Shown piece by piece: positions 15,736 through 24,233 of a stretch of 44,096 bases of DNA. Origin of the DNA: an uncultured Agathobaculum sp. (lineage in GTDB: Bacteria > Bacillota > Clostridia > Oscillospirales > Butyricicoccaceae); contig CALWUJ010000014.1 in NCBI GenBank assembly GCA_944384725.1, positions 1-44,096 of the forward strand, given 5' to 3'. Position 1 is the first letter of the stretch. Each line of letters opens with the position of its first letter. A program made the position numbers and the translations under genes. The notes below the pieces were generated by a model that was not told the origin of the DNA, made no database searches, and was given only the letters and a program-made list of their open reading frames with translations.

Positions 15736-16188
15736 TTATCCCTGCTCTGCGCGGCAAACCGCGAGCGCTGCAGCAAAATCACCCTCTACAATGCGCGCGC
15801 TGCAAGACAGCATCAAATTGAGCGGCAGACCGAAATTCTCAACCGAAAAGCCGTTTTCATCCTGCTCACCCTGTTTTTCGCGCAGGCTGCGCGCATCCGA
15901 CACATATCCGTACACCGTTTTGCCCTTGGCAATGGCGTAGCCGACCTCAAAGCAGGTGCCGCTGTCCGGCTCCGCACCACGGAAAGGGTTGAGGTTGGCG
16001 ATCACAATATCCGCGCTGTCGATCAATCCACAGTTTCCTGCAAAAATCTCCTGCGCAGTATCCGCCTCGTTGTCAAACGGATACAGGCCGACAAATCCCT
16101 TTTCCGCGCACATCATTTTCATTTTTGCGCCGCGCTGTACCGCATCCGGCGCAAATACATCAAAGCCCGCAAGATAAATTTTTTTCAT
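15736..16188 (-). CDS. Nucleoside 2-deoxyribosyltransferase
   Basis: A 150-residue enzyme that swaps bases on 2'-deoxyribonucleosides for purine/pyrimidine salvage. Family motifs are the N-terminal KKIYLAGFDVFAPDA, the NLNPFRGAEPDSGTCFEVGYA block that includes the catalytic glutamate region and substrate-binding Asp, and LNLML near the C-terminus. AAAGGAGAG lies before the ATG. It stands between two CmpB-like membrane protein genes on the same strand, with gaps of 24 and 40 bases, suggesting one transcript starting at 16.8 kb. Confidence 0.93.
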   Translation of the reverse strand: MKKIYLAGFDVFAPDAVQRGAKMKMMCAEKGFVGLYPFDNEADTAQEIFAGNCGLIDSADIVIANLNPFRGAEPDSGTCFEVGYAIAKGKTVYGYVSDARSLREKQGEQDENGFSVENFGLPLNLMLSCSARIVEGDFAAALAVCRAEQG

Positions 16189-16212
16189 CGTTCTCTCCTT
16201 TTCTGCTTCGCA

Positions 16213-16761
16213 TCACAGCACGCGGCAAATGCAATCCACAGCAAACAATACAAACAGCACTGTAAACAAAATCCGCCGCCATTTTTTACCCAACCGTTCC
16301 ATGCCTTTTTCCAGCAGCGGCTGCAAGCCGTACAGAATCACCATACCGCCCACACCAAAGCGAAGGCTGGCCGACAGGCAGATGCGTCCCTGCCACTGGA
16401 TGGTGTAGCGGGTGTAATCCCACAGCCAGCCGCCGGTCGTCCACTCAAGCAGATAACTGGCAATCAGCTCCACAACGGTCGTCAGCACGACGACTGCAAC
16501 AAACACCACAACCGGCATCACATTGACCCTGCCAACCCGCAGCGGCTTGCGCGACAGCCCGCGCAGGCAAGCCAGAATCAGCAGCGCGCCGATACCGTAT
16601 ACCGGTAGGTACGGCCCGAACAAAAAGCCGCGGTTGGAAAAGCCCCAGCGATATACCACGACCTCCAGAAACACCTCATAAATCCAACCGAGCGCCGCAT
16701 ACACCCAGAAATACAGAAACCCCGTCTGGAAGTGCTCAAACTTCGTCTTGTTCTCTGCCAT
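16213..16761 (-). CDS. CmpB-like membrane protein (putative ABC-transporter type IV family)
   Basis: A 182-residue integral membrane protein. The N-terminal FWVYAALGWIYEVFLE and RGFLFGPYLPVYGIGAL and the central WDYTRYTIQWQGRICLSASLRFG are the conserved blocks of the CmpB/DUF1113 family, often annotated as a putative ABC-transporter permease but lacking an ATPase partner here. It has about five hydrophobic segments and a basic C-terminal loop (RLGKKWRR). The ATG at 16761 is chosen because AGGGGG lies seven bases before it; another ATG lies six bases earlier. First gene of a three-gene set. Confidence 0.75.
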   Translation of the reverse strand: MAENKTKFEHFQTGFLYFWVYAALGWIYEVFLEVVVYRWGFSNRGFLFGPYLPVYGIGALLILACLRGLSRKPLRVGRVNVMPVVVFVAVVVLTTVVELIASYLLEWTTGGWLWDYTRYTIQWQGRICLSASLRFGVGGMVILYGLQPLLEKGMERLGKKWRRILFTVLFVLFAVDCICRVL

Positions 16762-16804
16762 TGCCATGCCCCCTATCCATAATATCTCTATCCATCGTAC
16801 CAGC

Positions 16805-16813
16805 AGTATATCA
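16805..16813 (-). promoter_or_regulatory. Extended -10 promoter for the CmpB-deoxyribosyltransferase set
   Basis: The minus strand reads TGATATACT, an extended -10; the -35 is poor because the preceding terminator lies there. It is about 45 bases before the start codon. Confidence 0.5.
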
Positions 16814-16846
16814 TACTTTTGTGTTCGGGAAAAGCGGGCAAAACAA

Positions 16847-16871
16847 AAGCGGTCACATCAAGTGACCGCTT
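16847..16871 (-). terminator. Terminator after the acyltransferase gene
   Basis: AAGCGGTCAC pairs with GTGACCGCTT across a five-base loop; the minus strand continues TTGTTTTG. Confidence 0.9.
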
Positions 16872-16882
16872 GTTTCAACCTA

Positions 16883-18010
16883 TTATGTTTTGGCTGGGCT
16901 GCGCATACGCCGTATCGCGCGGCGTACTATCGCCACCAGACTATCCACCGCCCATGCGATCAGCACCGCGCCCACAATCGTGCACACGGTCAGCACCGCA
17001 TAAAACACATAGCGGTTCATTTCCGGCCAGTGCTCAAGCAAAAAGCGAGAGCAGCGGGTCAGCACCAGCACATGCGCTAAGTACGCCTCATAGGAATGCC
17101 GCCCCACAAAGCCGCACACCCGCTGAACCACACGCCAGCGCGCCATCCATTCTGCTGCCCCGTATAAAAACAAGATGGTCACCATGGTCAGCACCGCATA
17201 GCCGGGCGAAAAATAGCTGACGCAGTTGAAATTGACCGCGCCCTCCTGATACACCGTGCGCACACTCAGCCACATCGCATAGCCCACCGCGCCGACGCTT
17301 ATTACTCCCGCCGGCACGATCAGCCGACGCGCCCATGCAGCAAAGGCTTCCGGGAGCAAACCGCACAGTGCGCCCAGTGCAAAATAGCCCGTCCACAGCA
17401 AAAAGCCGCGCGTGCGCCAAGTGACCAAAATCTGATGCGCCAAGCCGTCGCTTGGGCGGCAGGCGAGCAGCAACAGCCATGCGCCCAGCAGCACCACGGA
17501 TGCGCCAATCATCCGTCTTTGTGTCGTACAGCATCGCCGCAACCCGTTCCGCACCGCAAAAAACAGCGGCACCAGCACGACGAACTGCAAAATCATCGTC
17601 ACATACCACAGATGATAACTCGCATCGCCATACACCATGCCCCGCGCTACGCCGCGCAGCGTCACCGGCTTTTCCGCATACCACAGATACACCGCCGTCC
17701 ATATCCCATAGGGAATTACCAGCTGCCGCACCCGCTTCGCCAGATACGGCACATAACGCGGCGGTTCACGGTAAACATAAAACAGCGCCGCGCCGAACAG
17801 CATCACAAACAGCGGTACGGCAAAACGAAGCGGCTCAAACGAAGCGGCGATGATCACCTTTTCGCTCGAGCCTATGTCGTATCGACGTGCATATGCACCT
17901 AATATATGCTGCACCGCGACCGCCGCAAATGCGGCGGTACGCAGTACATCCCATGACAGCACATGCGGCCTGCGTGCAGCAACAGCCGCGCTGTCTTTTT
18001 TCTGTGTCAT
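16883..18010 (-). CDS. Acyltransferase family 3 membrane protein
   Basis: A 375-residue polytopic protein with about ten membrane segments. The N-terminal SWDVLRTAAFAAVAVQHI, with the aspartate, arginine and a histidine in helices 1-2, and the HLWYVTMILQFVVLVPLF block match the acyltransferase-3 family, which O-acetylates sugars or envelope polymers. The final basic stretch (RRAIRRMR) is cytoplasmic by the positive-inside rule. The substrate is unknown. It follows pgi after 27 bases with no terminator, so it is probably read from the pgi promoter; no functional link is evident. The ribosome binding site is weak (CAGG). Confidence 0.85.
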   Translation of the reverse strand: MTQKKDSAAVAARRPHVLSWDVLRTAAFAAVAVQHILGAYARRYDIGSSEKVIIAASFEPLRFAVPLFVMLFGAALFYVYREPPRYVPYLAKRVRQLVIPYGIWTAVYLWYAEKPVTLRGVARGMVYGDASYHLWYVTMILQFVVLVPLFFAVRNGLRRCCTTQRRMIGASVVLLGAWLLLLACRPSDGLAHQILVTWRTRGFLLWTGYFALGALCGLLPEAFAAWARRLIVPAGVISVGAVGYAMWLSVRTVYQEGAVNFNCVSYFSPGYAVLTMVTILFLYGAAEWMARWRVVQRVCGFVGRHSYEAYLAHVLVLTRCSRFLLEHWPEMNRYVFYAVLTVCTIVGAVLIAWAVDSLVAIVRRAIRRMRSPAKT

Positions 18011-18037
18011 TCGAGCAAACCTGAATGTTTTGCTTGC

Positions 18038-19369
18038 TTACAGACGTGCTTCCAGTTCGCGACGGCGCTCCTCAAAGCCCGGCTTGCCGAGCAGCGCGAA
18101 CATATTCTTCTTATATGCCTCTACACCCGGCTGGTTGAACGGGTTAACGCCGAGCAAATAGCCCGAAATGCCGCAGGCCTTCTCAAAGAAGTAAACCAGA
18201 TAGCCGAAGTGCCATGCGTCCGCCTTGTCGATCTCCACGATGATGTTGGGCGTGCCGCCGTCCATGTGCGCCATCAGCGTGCCCTGATATGCCTTGGAGT
18301 TGACAAACTGCACGCTCTTGCCCGCCAGATAGTTCAGGCCGTCGATATCCTCAGCCGTTTCCTCGATATAGCTCTCCGAACGCGGCTCCTTGACCCAAAC
18401 GACCGTCTCAAACATGTTGCGGGTGCCATCCTGAATGAACTGGCCGATCGAGTGCAGGTCGGTCGAGAAGTTGGCAGAGGTTGCAAACAGACCCTTGTGA
18501 TCCTTGCCCTCGGACTCGTCAAACAGCTGCTTGAACCACTCTCCAAGCATGACCAGAGACGGCTCGTAGTTGACGAGAATCTCCATTGCCTTGCCCTTCT
18601 GGTGCAGGATGTTGCGCAGCGCCGCATACTTCGCGCAATCATGATCCGTGCCCTCTGCAAACGTCTTGCGCGCTTCGGCTGCGCCAGCCATCGCCGCGTC
18701 GATATCCAAGCCGGCTGCTGCCATCGGCAGCAGGCCAACCGCCGTCAGCACAGAGAAACGGCCGCCAACGTCGTCCGGCACGACAAAAGTCTCATATCCC
18801 TCGTCATCCGCGAGCTTCTTGAGCGCGCCGCGCGCCTTGTCAGTCGTGGCAAAGATGCGATCCTTGGCGCCTTCCTTGCCGTACTTCTCTTCGATCAGCT
18901 TTTTGAAAATGCGGAACGCAATTGCAGGCTCGGTCGTCGTGCCCGACTTAGAAATTACATTGATGCAGAAATCGCGTTCACCGATAATTTTGATAACGTC
19001 ATTGAGATAGGAGGACGAGATGTTGCTGCCAACAAAGTAAACCTCCGGGATGCCCTCCGGACGGATACCGTTGTACATCTGGCCGTTGACGAACTCGATC
19101 GCGGCACGCGCGCCCAGATAAGAGCCGCCGATGCCGATTACAACCAGCACATCGCAGGTCTGCTGAATCTTCTTGGCTGCCTGCTTGATGCGCGCAAACT
19201 CTTCCTTGTCATATGCTTCCGGCAGGTCTACCCAGCCCAGAAAATCATTGCCCGCACCGCTTTTGCTGTGCAGCGTATCCTGTGCCGCCTTCACCAGCGG
19301 CGCCATGCAGGCCAGCTCTTCCTCGCCCACAAAACCCTGTAATCCTGTCAGTTTCAATTCCATCGACAT
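18038..19369 (-). CDS. pgi: Glucose-6-phosphate isomerase
   Basis: Interconverts glucose 6-phosphate and fructose 6-phosphate. The 443-residue length is that of the short Gram-positive PGI type. Motifs seen are [14 protein letters not shown], the phosphate-binding [49 protein letters not shown] and the C-terminal [20 protein letters not shown] signature. GGGGA lies nine bases before the ATG. It has its own extended -10 promoter and is followed by an acyltransferase gene. Confidence 0.97.
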   Translation of the reverse strand: MSMELKLTGLQGFVGEEELACMAPLVKAAQDTLHSKSGAGNDFLGWVDLPEAYDKEEFARIKQAAKKIQQTCDVLVVIGIGGSYLGARAAIEFVNGQMYNGIRPEGIPEVYFVGSNISSSYLNDVIKIIGERDFCINVISKSGTTTEPAIAFRIFKKLIEEKYGKEGAKDRIFATTDKARGALKKLADDEGYETFVVPDDVGGRFSVLTAVGLLPMAAAGLDIDAAMAGAAEARKTFAEGTDHDCAKYAALRNILHQKGKAMEILVNYEPSLVMLGEWFKQLFDESEGKDHKGLFATSANFSTDLHSIGQFIQDGTRNMFETVVWVKEPRSESYIEETAEDIDGLNYLAGKSVQFVNSKAYQGTLMAHMDGGTPNIIVEIDKADAWHFGYLVYFFEKACGISGYLLGVNPFNQPGVEAYKKNMFALLGKPGFEERRRELEARL

Positions 19370-19435
19370 AACTGCATTTCCCCTTCGTTCATATTCTCCA
19401 AAGTCACTTGATTGACTTGCAGTAACGCTTTTATT

Positions 19436-19463
19436 AGTATACCATATCTTTGCAAAAGCGCAA
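19436..19463 (-). promoter_or_regulatory. pgi promoter
   Basis: Minus-strand TTGCGC (19463-19458), 16-base spacer ending in TGG, and TATACT (19441-19436), giving an extended -10. It is 66 bases before the pgi start. Confidence 0.7.
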
Positions 19464-19549
19464 GGTGGTTGTTGACCTTCTACAAAACCGTTCCTTTACC
19501 GACACGCAAATACGGTATTGTTGCCCACTTTGCTGCTATGAAATGGGAA

Positions 19550-19578
19550 AAAGCCGCTCCCGACGTGGGAGCGGCTTT
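19550..19578. terminator. Terminator after glyA
   Basis: AAAGCCGCTCCC pairs with GGGAGCGGCTTT around a GACGT loop. The minus strand continues into TTTTT-CCC; the plus strand also has a T-rich flank, so it can act both ways. Confidence 0.9.
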
Positions 19579-19582
19579 GCTT

Positions 19583-20827
19583 TTAACGGTAAATCGGGAA
19601 GTTCGCGCAAATATCGCAAACATTGTGACGGATCTCCTCCGCCTTGTTGTCAAAATCGGTCGCTGCCTGCCAGATAAATTCCGCAATATGCAGCATTTCC
19701 GGCTCACCAAAGCCGCGCGAGGTAACCGCCGGCGTGCCGACGCGCTGACCGGACGTGACAAACGGGCTTTCCGGATCGTTCGGGATTGCGTTCTTGTTGG
19801 CGGTGATATACACCTCGTCCAAACGGTGCTGCAATTCCTTGCCGGTGATACCGGTCTTGCGCAGGTCGATCAGCATGAGGTGGTTATCCGTGCCGCCGGA
19901 AACCAGATCGAAGCCCTGATCGAGCAGCGCCTTTGCCAGCACACGCGCATTGGTAACGACCTGCTGCTGGTATGCCTTGAACTCGGGCTTGAGTGCCTCA
20001 CCAAAGCAGACCGCCTTCGCAGCGATCACATGCTCAAGCGGGCCACCCTGCGTGCCCGGGAAAATCGCCTTGTTGAACTTCTTGCCCAGTTCCTCATTGT
20101 TGGACAGGATCACGCCGCCGCGCGGACCACGCAGCGTCTTGTGGGTGGTGGTGGTGACCACGTCCGCATAGGGCAGCGGGCTCATGTGAAGACCAGCTGC
20201 AACCAGACCCGCGATGTGCGCCATATCGACAAACAGATATGCGCCGACCTCGTGCGCGATCTCTGCAAACTTGGCAAAGTCGATGGCACGCGGATACGCA
20301 GATGCACCTGCAATAATCATCTTGGGCTTTTCCTTCTTGGCCAGATCACGCAGCGCATCATAGTCGATGCGGCCGTCCGCATCCACACCGTAAGGGATGA
20401 TATTATACAGCAAGCCGGACTGGTTAACCGGGGAGCCATGCGTCAGATGGCCGCCGTTGTCCAGACTCATACCCAGCACGGTATCGCCCGGCTGGCACAG
20501 CGCCTGATACACCGCCATATTGGCCTGTGCGCCCGAATGCGGCTGCACATTGGCGTACTTTGCGCCGAACACTTCACACACACGTTTGATGGCCAGATTT
20601 TCGACCTCGTCCACACACTCGCAGCCGCCATAGTAGCGCTTGCCCGGATAGCCTTCCGCATACTTATTGGTCAGCACCGAACCCATCGCAGCCATAACCG
20701 CTTCGCTGACGATATTCTCCGATGCGATCAACTCGATGTTGCGAGCCTGACGATCGTATTCTGCCTGCATCATACGACCCAACTCAGGATCATACGCCTT
20801 TACAAATTCCATTGCCTCGCGTACCAT
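19583..20827 (-). CDS. glyA: Serine hydroxymethyltransferase
   Basis: A PLP enzyme converting serine and tetrahydrofolate to glycine and methylene-THF. The 414-residue product carries the PLP-lysine motif [16 protein letters not shown], the N-terminal [27 protein letters not shown] and [10 protein letters not shown] typical of bacterial GlyA. GGAGG lies seven to eight bases before the ATG at 20827. It is transcribed alone, ending at a strong terminator. The 201-base region shared with nth contains no riboswitch that I can recognise; TAAAAT around 20880 is a possible -10 without a good -35. Confidence 0.97.
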   Translation of the reverse strand: MVREAMEFVKAYDPELGRMMQAEYDRQARNIELIASENIVSEAVMAAMGSVLTNKYAEGYPGKRYYGGCECVDEVENLAIKRVCEVFGAKYANVQPHSGAQANMAVYQALCQPGDTVLGMSLDNGGHLTHGSPVNQSGLLYNIIPYGVDADGRIDYDALRDLAKKEKPKMIIAGASAYPRAIDFAKFAEIAHEVGAYLFVDMAHIAGLVAAGLHMSPLPYADVVTTTTHKTLRGPRGGVILSNNEELGKKFNKAIFPGTQGGPLEHVIAAKAVCFGEALKPEFKAYQQQVVTNARVLAKALLDQGFDLVSGGTDNHLMLIDLRKTGITGKELQHRLDEVYITANKNAIPNDPESPFVTSGQRVGTPAVTSRGFGEPEMLHIAEFIWQAATDFDNKAEEIRHNVCDICANFPIYR

Positions 20828-20968
20828 TTTTCAACCTCCAAAACGTGCGATTTCATTCTGCTATTTAATTAAACCATATTTTAACCTTTGATGCTATTGG
20901 CAAACAGATAGATTTTACTCCTGCTTCTCCGCGCATTATGTTGAAAATGTTAAATTGGAGAACTTGTC

Positions 20969-20996
20969 TTGCATTCTCCACCAGATATGGTATGAT
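20969..20996 (+). promoter_or_regulatory. nth promoter
   Basis: TTGCAT (20969-20974), 16-base spacer ending in TGG, and TATGAT (20991-20996), an extended -10 element 33 bases before the nth start. Confidence 0.65.
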
Positions 20997-21028
20997 AGTA
21001 TCATCTACGCCGTCAGGAGAGGATTTCC

Positions 21029-21667
21029 ATGACCAAAAAAGAACGCGCCCGCGCGGTGACCGAACTGCTGCGCGAGGTCTATCCCGAAGCGATCTGCGCG
21101 CTGCACTATACCCATGATTACGAGCTGCTGTTCGCGACCCGGCTTTCCGCCCAGTGTACGGACGCACGCGTTAATATCGTCACCGAAACACTGTTCAAGC
21201 AGTTCCCCACGCTGGAAAGCTATGCCGAGGCACCGGAAGAGGAAATCGCGGAAGCGATCAAAACCTGCGGCCTGTTCCGCACCAAAGCACGCGACCTCAA
21301 GGCCTGCGCGATCATGCTGCTGAGCGAATACGACGGCAAAGTGCCCGACAATATGGAGGATTTGCTCAAGCTTCCCGGTGTTGGCCGCAAAACGGCGAAC
21401 CTGATTCTCGGCGATATTTTCGGCAAGCCCGCAATCGTCACCGACACGCACTGCATCCGTCTTTCCAACCGGCTGGGCTTTGTCAAAAACGAGAAAGACC
21501 CCGTCAAGGTGGAAAATGCGCTGCGCAAACTGATCGACCCGGCCGAATCCTCGGACTTCTGCCACCGTCTGGTTCTGTTTGGCCGCGAGCATTGCACCGC
21601 GCGCAATCCCAAATGCGAAAACTGCCCGCTCGGTGCGGTCTGCCCTTCTTATCCTGTCACAAAATAA
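21029..21667 (+). CDS. nth: Endonuclease III
   Basis: A DNA glycosylase/AP lyase removing oxidised pyrimidines. The 212-residue product has the helix-hairpin-helix LPGVGRKTA with catalytic Lys121, the catalytic Asp139 (VTDTH), and a C-terminal [4Fe-4S] loop Cys189-x6-Cys196-x2-Cys199-x5-Cys205. RLSAQCTDARVN in the N-terminal half is also characteristic. AGGAGAGG precedes the ATG. It is a single gene with its own promoter and terminator, one of the few plus-strand genes in the window. Confidence 0.96.
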   Translation: MTKKERARAVTELLREVYPEAICALHYTHDYELLFATRLSAQCTDARVNIVTETLFKQFPTLESYAEAPEEEIAEAIKTCGLFRTKARDLKACAIMLLSEYDGKVPDNMEDLLKLPGVGRKTANLILGDIFGKPAIVTDTHCIRLSNRLGFVKNEKDPVKVENALRKLIDPAESSDFCHRLVLFGREHCTARNPKCENCPLGAVCPSYPVTK

Positions 21668-21680
21668 TGCATTTCAACCA

Positions 21681-21715
21681 AAAAAACGACGCAGGCATGC
21701 CTGCGTCGTTTTTTT
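21681..21715. terminator. Bidirectional terminator between nth and coaX
   Basis: A perfect palindrome with arms ACGACGCAGGC and GCCTGCGTCGT, flanked by A6 and T7, serving both converging genes. Confidence 0.95.
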
Positions 21716-21728
21716 ATCTTGTCGAGCA

Positions 21729-22571
21729 TTACTTGGTATCCCAGCCGTTTTCTTCGGTCGCTTCGATCAAACAGGTTTCGCTGTTCAGTCTGCGTCCTTC
21801 GAATACCGGGCGGTTGTTTTCATAAATCAGCCGCAGCCCTTCCAGCGTCAGGTTGGGGTCGACCTCGTCAATCAGATCGCAGTATTCCGCCATCATGCGG
21901 CCCATACCGCCCGTGGCAATCACGCGTGCATTGCTGCCCAATTCCTCACGAATATCCGTGATGATGCCGCTCAGCGCGCCGACATAGCCGCGCACCGCGC
22001 CCGACTGCATGGACTGCACCGTGGTTTTGCCGATGGCGTTTTCCGGTCGCTCGATATCCACGCGCGGCAGTTTGGATGCCTTGAGAAACAGCGCCTCCAT
22101 TGCAACCTTGATGCCCGGAAAGATCGCGCCGCCCTGATATGTGCCGTTTTCGTCGATCGCATCGAAGGTGGTTGCCGTGCCGATGTCCACGATCACCAGC
22201 GGCTTACCATACTTGCGTACTGCGGAGACCGCATTCACCAACCGGTCTGCGCCGACTTCGCGCGGGTTCGCATAGCAGTTTTCAATGCCGATATCCACGT
22301 CGCGCCCTGCAATGACCGGGCGCACCCGCAGATACTTGCGGATCGCGTTGATGAGTGTGTACATCACCGGCGGCACGACCGACGCGATGATGACCGCCCG
22401 CGTCTCGTTACGGTCAATGCCGTGAAAATGATAATACTGCGAGATCTGCATGCCAAGCTCGTCCGAAGTGCGCTCGGCATTGGTCGAAATGCGGAATGTA
22501 CCGCGCAGCCGCTCCCCTTCATATAATCCAAACACCATATTGGTGTTGCCTACGTCAATTGCCAAAAGCAT
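21729..22571 (-). CDS. coaX: Type III pantothenate kinase
   Basis: Catalyses ATP-dependent phosphorylation of pantothenate, the first step of CoA synthesis. The 280-residue product keeps all three conserved aspartates: Asp6 (DVGNTN), Asp109 (VGADR) and Asp129 (VDIGTATTFDAI), plus the GGAIFPG loop, TVQSMQSG and VIATGG motifs. It is thus the functional CoaX, in contrast to the altered paralogue at 14504-15274. AAGGGG lies seven bases before the ATG at 22571. It follows the phosphodiesterase gene by 19 bases and is read from the same promoter. Confidence 0.96.
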   Translation of the reverse strand: MLLAIDVGNTNMVFGLYEGERLRGTFRISTNAERTSDELGMQISQYYHFHGIDRNETRAVIIASVVPPVMYTLINAIRKYLRVRPVIAGRDVDIGIENCYANPREVGADRLVNAVSAVRKYGKPLVIVDIGTATTFDAIDENGTYQGGAIFPGIKVAMEALFLKASKLPRVDIERPENAIGKTTVQSMQSGAVRGYVGALSGIITDIREELGSNARVIATGGMGRMMAEYCDLIDEVDPNLTLEGLRLIYENNRPVFEGRRLNSETCLIEATEENGWDTK

Positions 22572-22590
22572 ATCTTTTCCCCTTAGCTTT

Positions 22591-23106
22591 TTAATGTCCG
22601 ATTCTCTCACACCGCAGCAATGCTCCATCCTCATCCAGGAGTTCGATGCTCTGCGGCTGTCCGTTTTCCACCGTCAGCCGTGCATAACCTGCCGGACCAC
22701 CGCGCGGCAGGCTGATACTGCCCGGATTGCAGACCAGAACGCCGTGTACGCGCTCCAGATACATGCGATGCGTATGTCCGAAGAAGGCAAGACCGCAGTT
22801 TTCTTCCCGTGCGCGCTGCGCTACCAGCTTGCCTTCGCGCATATAAACCTGTTCCCGATGCCCATGTGTGAGAAAAATGCGCACGCCGCCGGACGTGACC
22901 ACCGCGTACTCCGGCATATCCCGGTCAAAATAATCGTTATTGCCGCGCACCCCGCACACGGTCAGCTGCGGAAACACCTGCTGGATCTCACGCGCATCAT
23001 CCGTGTGATCGCCCAGGTGCAGCACCATATCCGGTGCTTCCCGTTCGACCGCACAGGCCATGCTCACATTATAGCCATGTGAATCCGAAAAAATCAGTAT
23101 CTTCAA
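22591..23106 (-). CDS. YfcE/MJ0936-type metallophosphoesterase
   Basis: A 171-residue calcineurin-like phosphodiesterase. Metal ligands are visible in FSDSHG (residues 7-12), LGDHTDD, RGNNDYFD, LTHGHREQV and FGHTHRM, followed by NPGS. Members hydrolyse phosphodiesters in vitro; the natural substrate is unknown. The start is TTG at 23106, fixed by AAAGGAGG seven bases before it and by the family start KILIFSDSHG. An upstream in-frame extension is Arg/Cys-rich and unsupported. Confidence 0.9.
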   Translation of the reverse strand: MKILIFSDSHGYNVSMACAVEREAPDMVLHLGDHTDDAREIQQVFPQLTVCGVRGNNDYFDRDMPEYAVVTSGGVRIFLTHGHREQVYMREGKLVAQRAREENCGLAFFGHTHRMYLERVHGVLVCNPGSISLPRGGPAGYARLTVENGQPQSIELLDEDGALLRCERIGH

Positions 23107-23137
23107 GGCTCTGCCTCCTTTCCGGCGACACAGCAGT

Positions 23138-23166
23138 ATTTTACAACGGGATCGCACGCTTGTAAA
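23138..23166 (-). promoter_or_regulatory. Promoter of the phosphodiesterase-coaX unit
   Basis: Minus-strand TTTACA (23166-23161), 17-base spacer and TAAAAT (23143-23138), 32 bases before the TTG start. It diverges from the sporulation-type promoter at 23176-23204. Confidence 0.8.
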
Positions 23167-23175
23167 CCCTCTCGC

Positions 23176-23204
23176 TCACATTTTTCCATCCCGCCGCATA
23201 TACT
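23176..23204 (+). promoter_or_regulatory. Sigma-E/sigma-K-like promoter of the three-gene cassette
   Basis: TCACATT (23176-23182), 14-base spacer, CATATACT (23197-23204). Known sigma-E promoters read roughly TCATATT - 14 - CATACAAT, so six of seven and six of eight bases match; sigma-K -10 elements (CATANNNTA) also fit in part. No sigma-A promoter was found in front of these genes. This points to mother-cell expression during sporulation. Confidence 0.5.
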
Positions 23205-23238
23205 GGCAACAAACGATGCATGGAAAGGGATGGGAACA

Positions 23239-23508
23239 ATGCCCAATCAAGAGGAAATTCTCCGCCGTATTGCAGAGCAAACCGGAAAAACCGACGCCCT
23301 TGCGCAGCTGCAAGCCGCTCTGCGCACACCGGACGGGCAAAAAGCCGCCCGGATCATTTCAGACCGCCACGCAGCCGATCTGGAGCGCGCCGCGCAGGCC
23401 GCTCAGCGCGGCGATATGGGTGAAGCCGCCCGTCTGGCGCGGCAGCTGATGCAGACCCAAGAAGGCGCAAGCCTTGCCGCACAGCTGAAAAAAATCTTCG
23501 GCAAATAA
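23239..23508 (+). CDS. Small helical protein of unknown function (cassette gene 1)
   Basis: An 89-residue soluble protein, not recognised. It is rich in Ala, Gln, Arg and Glu and predicted almost entirely alpha-helical; no Cys, no membrane segment, and a basic end (LKKIFGK). The ATG at 23239 is preferred since AAGGGA lies nine bases before it; an in-frame ATG nine bases earlier is possible. It is the first of three plus-strand genes with close spacing (15 and 22 bases), good ribosome binding sites and a shared terminator, preceded by a sigma-E/K-like promoter. The codon usage resembles neighbouring genes, so recent transfer is not indicated. A sporulation role is inference. Confidence 0.75.
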   Translation: MPNQEEILRRIAEQTGKTDALAQLQAALRTPDGQKAARIISDRHAADLERAAQAAQRGDMGEAARLARQLMQTQEGASLAAQLKKIFGK

Positions 23509-23523
23509 GAAGGAGGCCCCGCT

Positions 23524-23910
23524 ATGGATAACGATATGCTGTCCTCCCTGCTGAGCGACCCGGAAGCGCTGCAAAATGCGATGAAAACCGTCTCCGGTAT
23601 GCTGGGCGGTGCAGAGCAGTCCGCGCCGTCCTCCGCCAATGACTATGATCCCACCGCCGAGTGGATGGAGCGGGCGCTTCCCGTGTTCGGTGCGATCGTC
23701 CAGAGCGGGCAAGGCGCGGTGAAACAGGAAAAGCGCGCCCTTTTGGGCGCGCTCAAGCCGTTCGTCACCGATGAAGTTGCAGGCCAGTTCGATCACGCCA
23801 TGCGTCTGGTCAGCATGGCGCGCATGGCGCGCGCGGCACTCGGCCAGTTCGGCCAGCTGCGGCGCTCGGACGGTGCTGCGCCGCCCGACGACAACACGCG
23901 CGCGCTTTGA
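23524..23910 (+). CDS. Small helical protein of unknown function (cassette gene 2)
   Basis: A 128-residue protein, not recognised. The N-terminus MLSSLLSDPEALQNAMKTVSGMLGG resembles short amphipathic segments found in uncharacterised clostridial proteins. It continues with an acidic stretch, a helix-rich middle (EKRALLGALKPFVTDEV) and a Met/Ala/Arg repeat (ARMARAALGQFGQLRR). There is no signal peptide and no Cys. AAGAAGGAGG precedes the ATG. A structural spore or coat-associated role is possible but unproven. Confidence 0.75.
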   Translation: MDNDMLSSLLSDPEALQNAMKTVSGMLGGAEQSAPSSANDYDPTAEWMERALPVFGAIVQSGQGAVKQEKRALLGALKPFVTDEVAGQFDHAMRLVSMARMARAALGQFGQLRRSDGAAPPDDNTRAL

Positions 23911-23932
23911 TGCGAAAGGAGGGCAACCGTTT

Positions 23933-24199
23933 TTGTATAACCGCTATCTGACCGAAACCGCGCACAGCGCGCCGCTACATACCGAACCGCCACCGCAGCA
24001 CCCGCCGCAAAGCGGGCAAACCGCCTCCGTGCTGGCAGAACTGTCACGCGGACTTTCCGGCCGTCTGCAAAACATCCGTCTGGACGCGGACACGATCATT
24101 GCGCTGGTCATCGTCTGGTTTCTGCTTTCCGACGATGGCGGCGAGGTGGACTGGGAGCAGCTCATCCTGATCGGTGTGCTGCTCGTTCTGGGGATCTGA
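23933..24199 (+). CDS. Small membrane protein of unknown function (cassette gene 3)
   Basis: An 88-residue protein starting at TTG, set by AAAGGAGGG nine bases upstream. The N-terminal half is Pro/His/Gln-rich and likely unstructured. The C-terminal third has two hydrophobic segments (IIALVIVWFLLS and LILIGVLLVLGI) joined by an acidic loop (DDGGEVDWEQ), a hairpin-type membrane anchor. The stop codon lies inside the left arm of the terminator stem. A longer in-frame reading from 23771 overlaps gene 2 and has no ribosome binding site. Confidence 0.7.
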   Translation: MYNRYLTETAHSAPLHTEPPPQHPPQSGQTASVLAELSRGLSGRLQNIRLDADTIIALVIVWFLLSDDGGEVDWEQLILIGVLLVLGI

Positions 24200-24219
24200 C
24201 CCGCGTCAGATCCCTTTTT
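24191..24219 (+). terminator. Terminator of the three-gene cassette
   Basis: A perfect 10-pair stem, GGGATCTGAC and GTCAGATCCC, with loop CCGC, then TTTTT. It includes the TGA stop of gene 3. Confidence 0.92.
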
Positions 24220-24233
24220 GCGCGCCCGCTGTC

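Noticed and set aside
20828-21028. Glycine or other riboswitch before glyA
   Set aside because: The region is A/T-rich without a recognisable aptamer core; it appears to hold only the divergent promoters.
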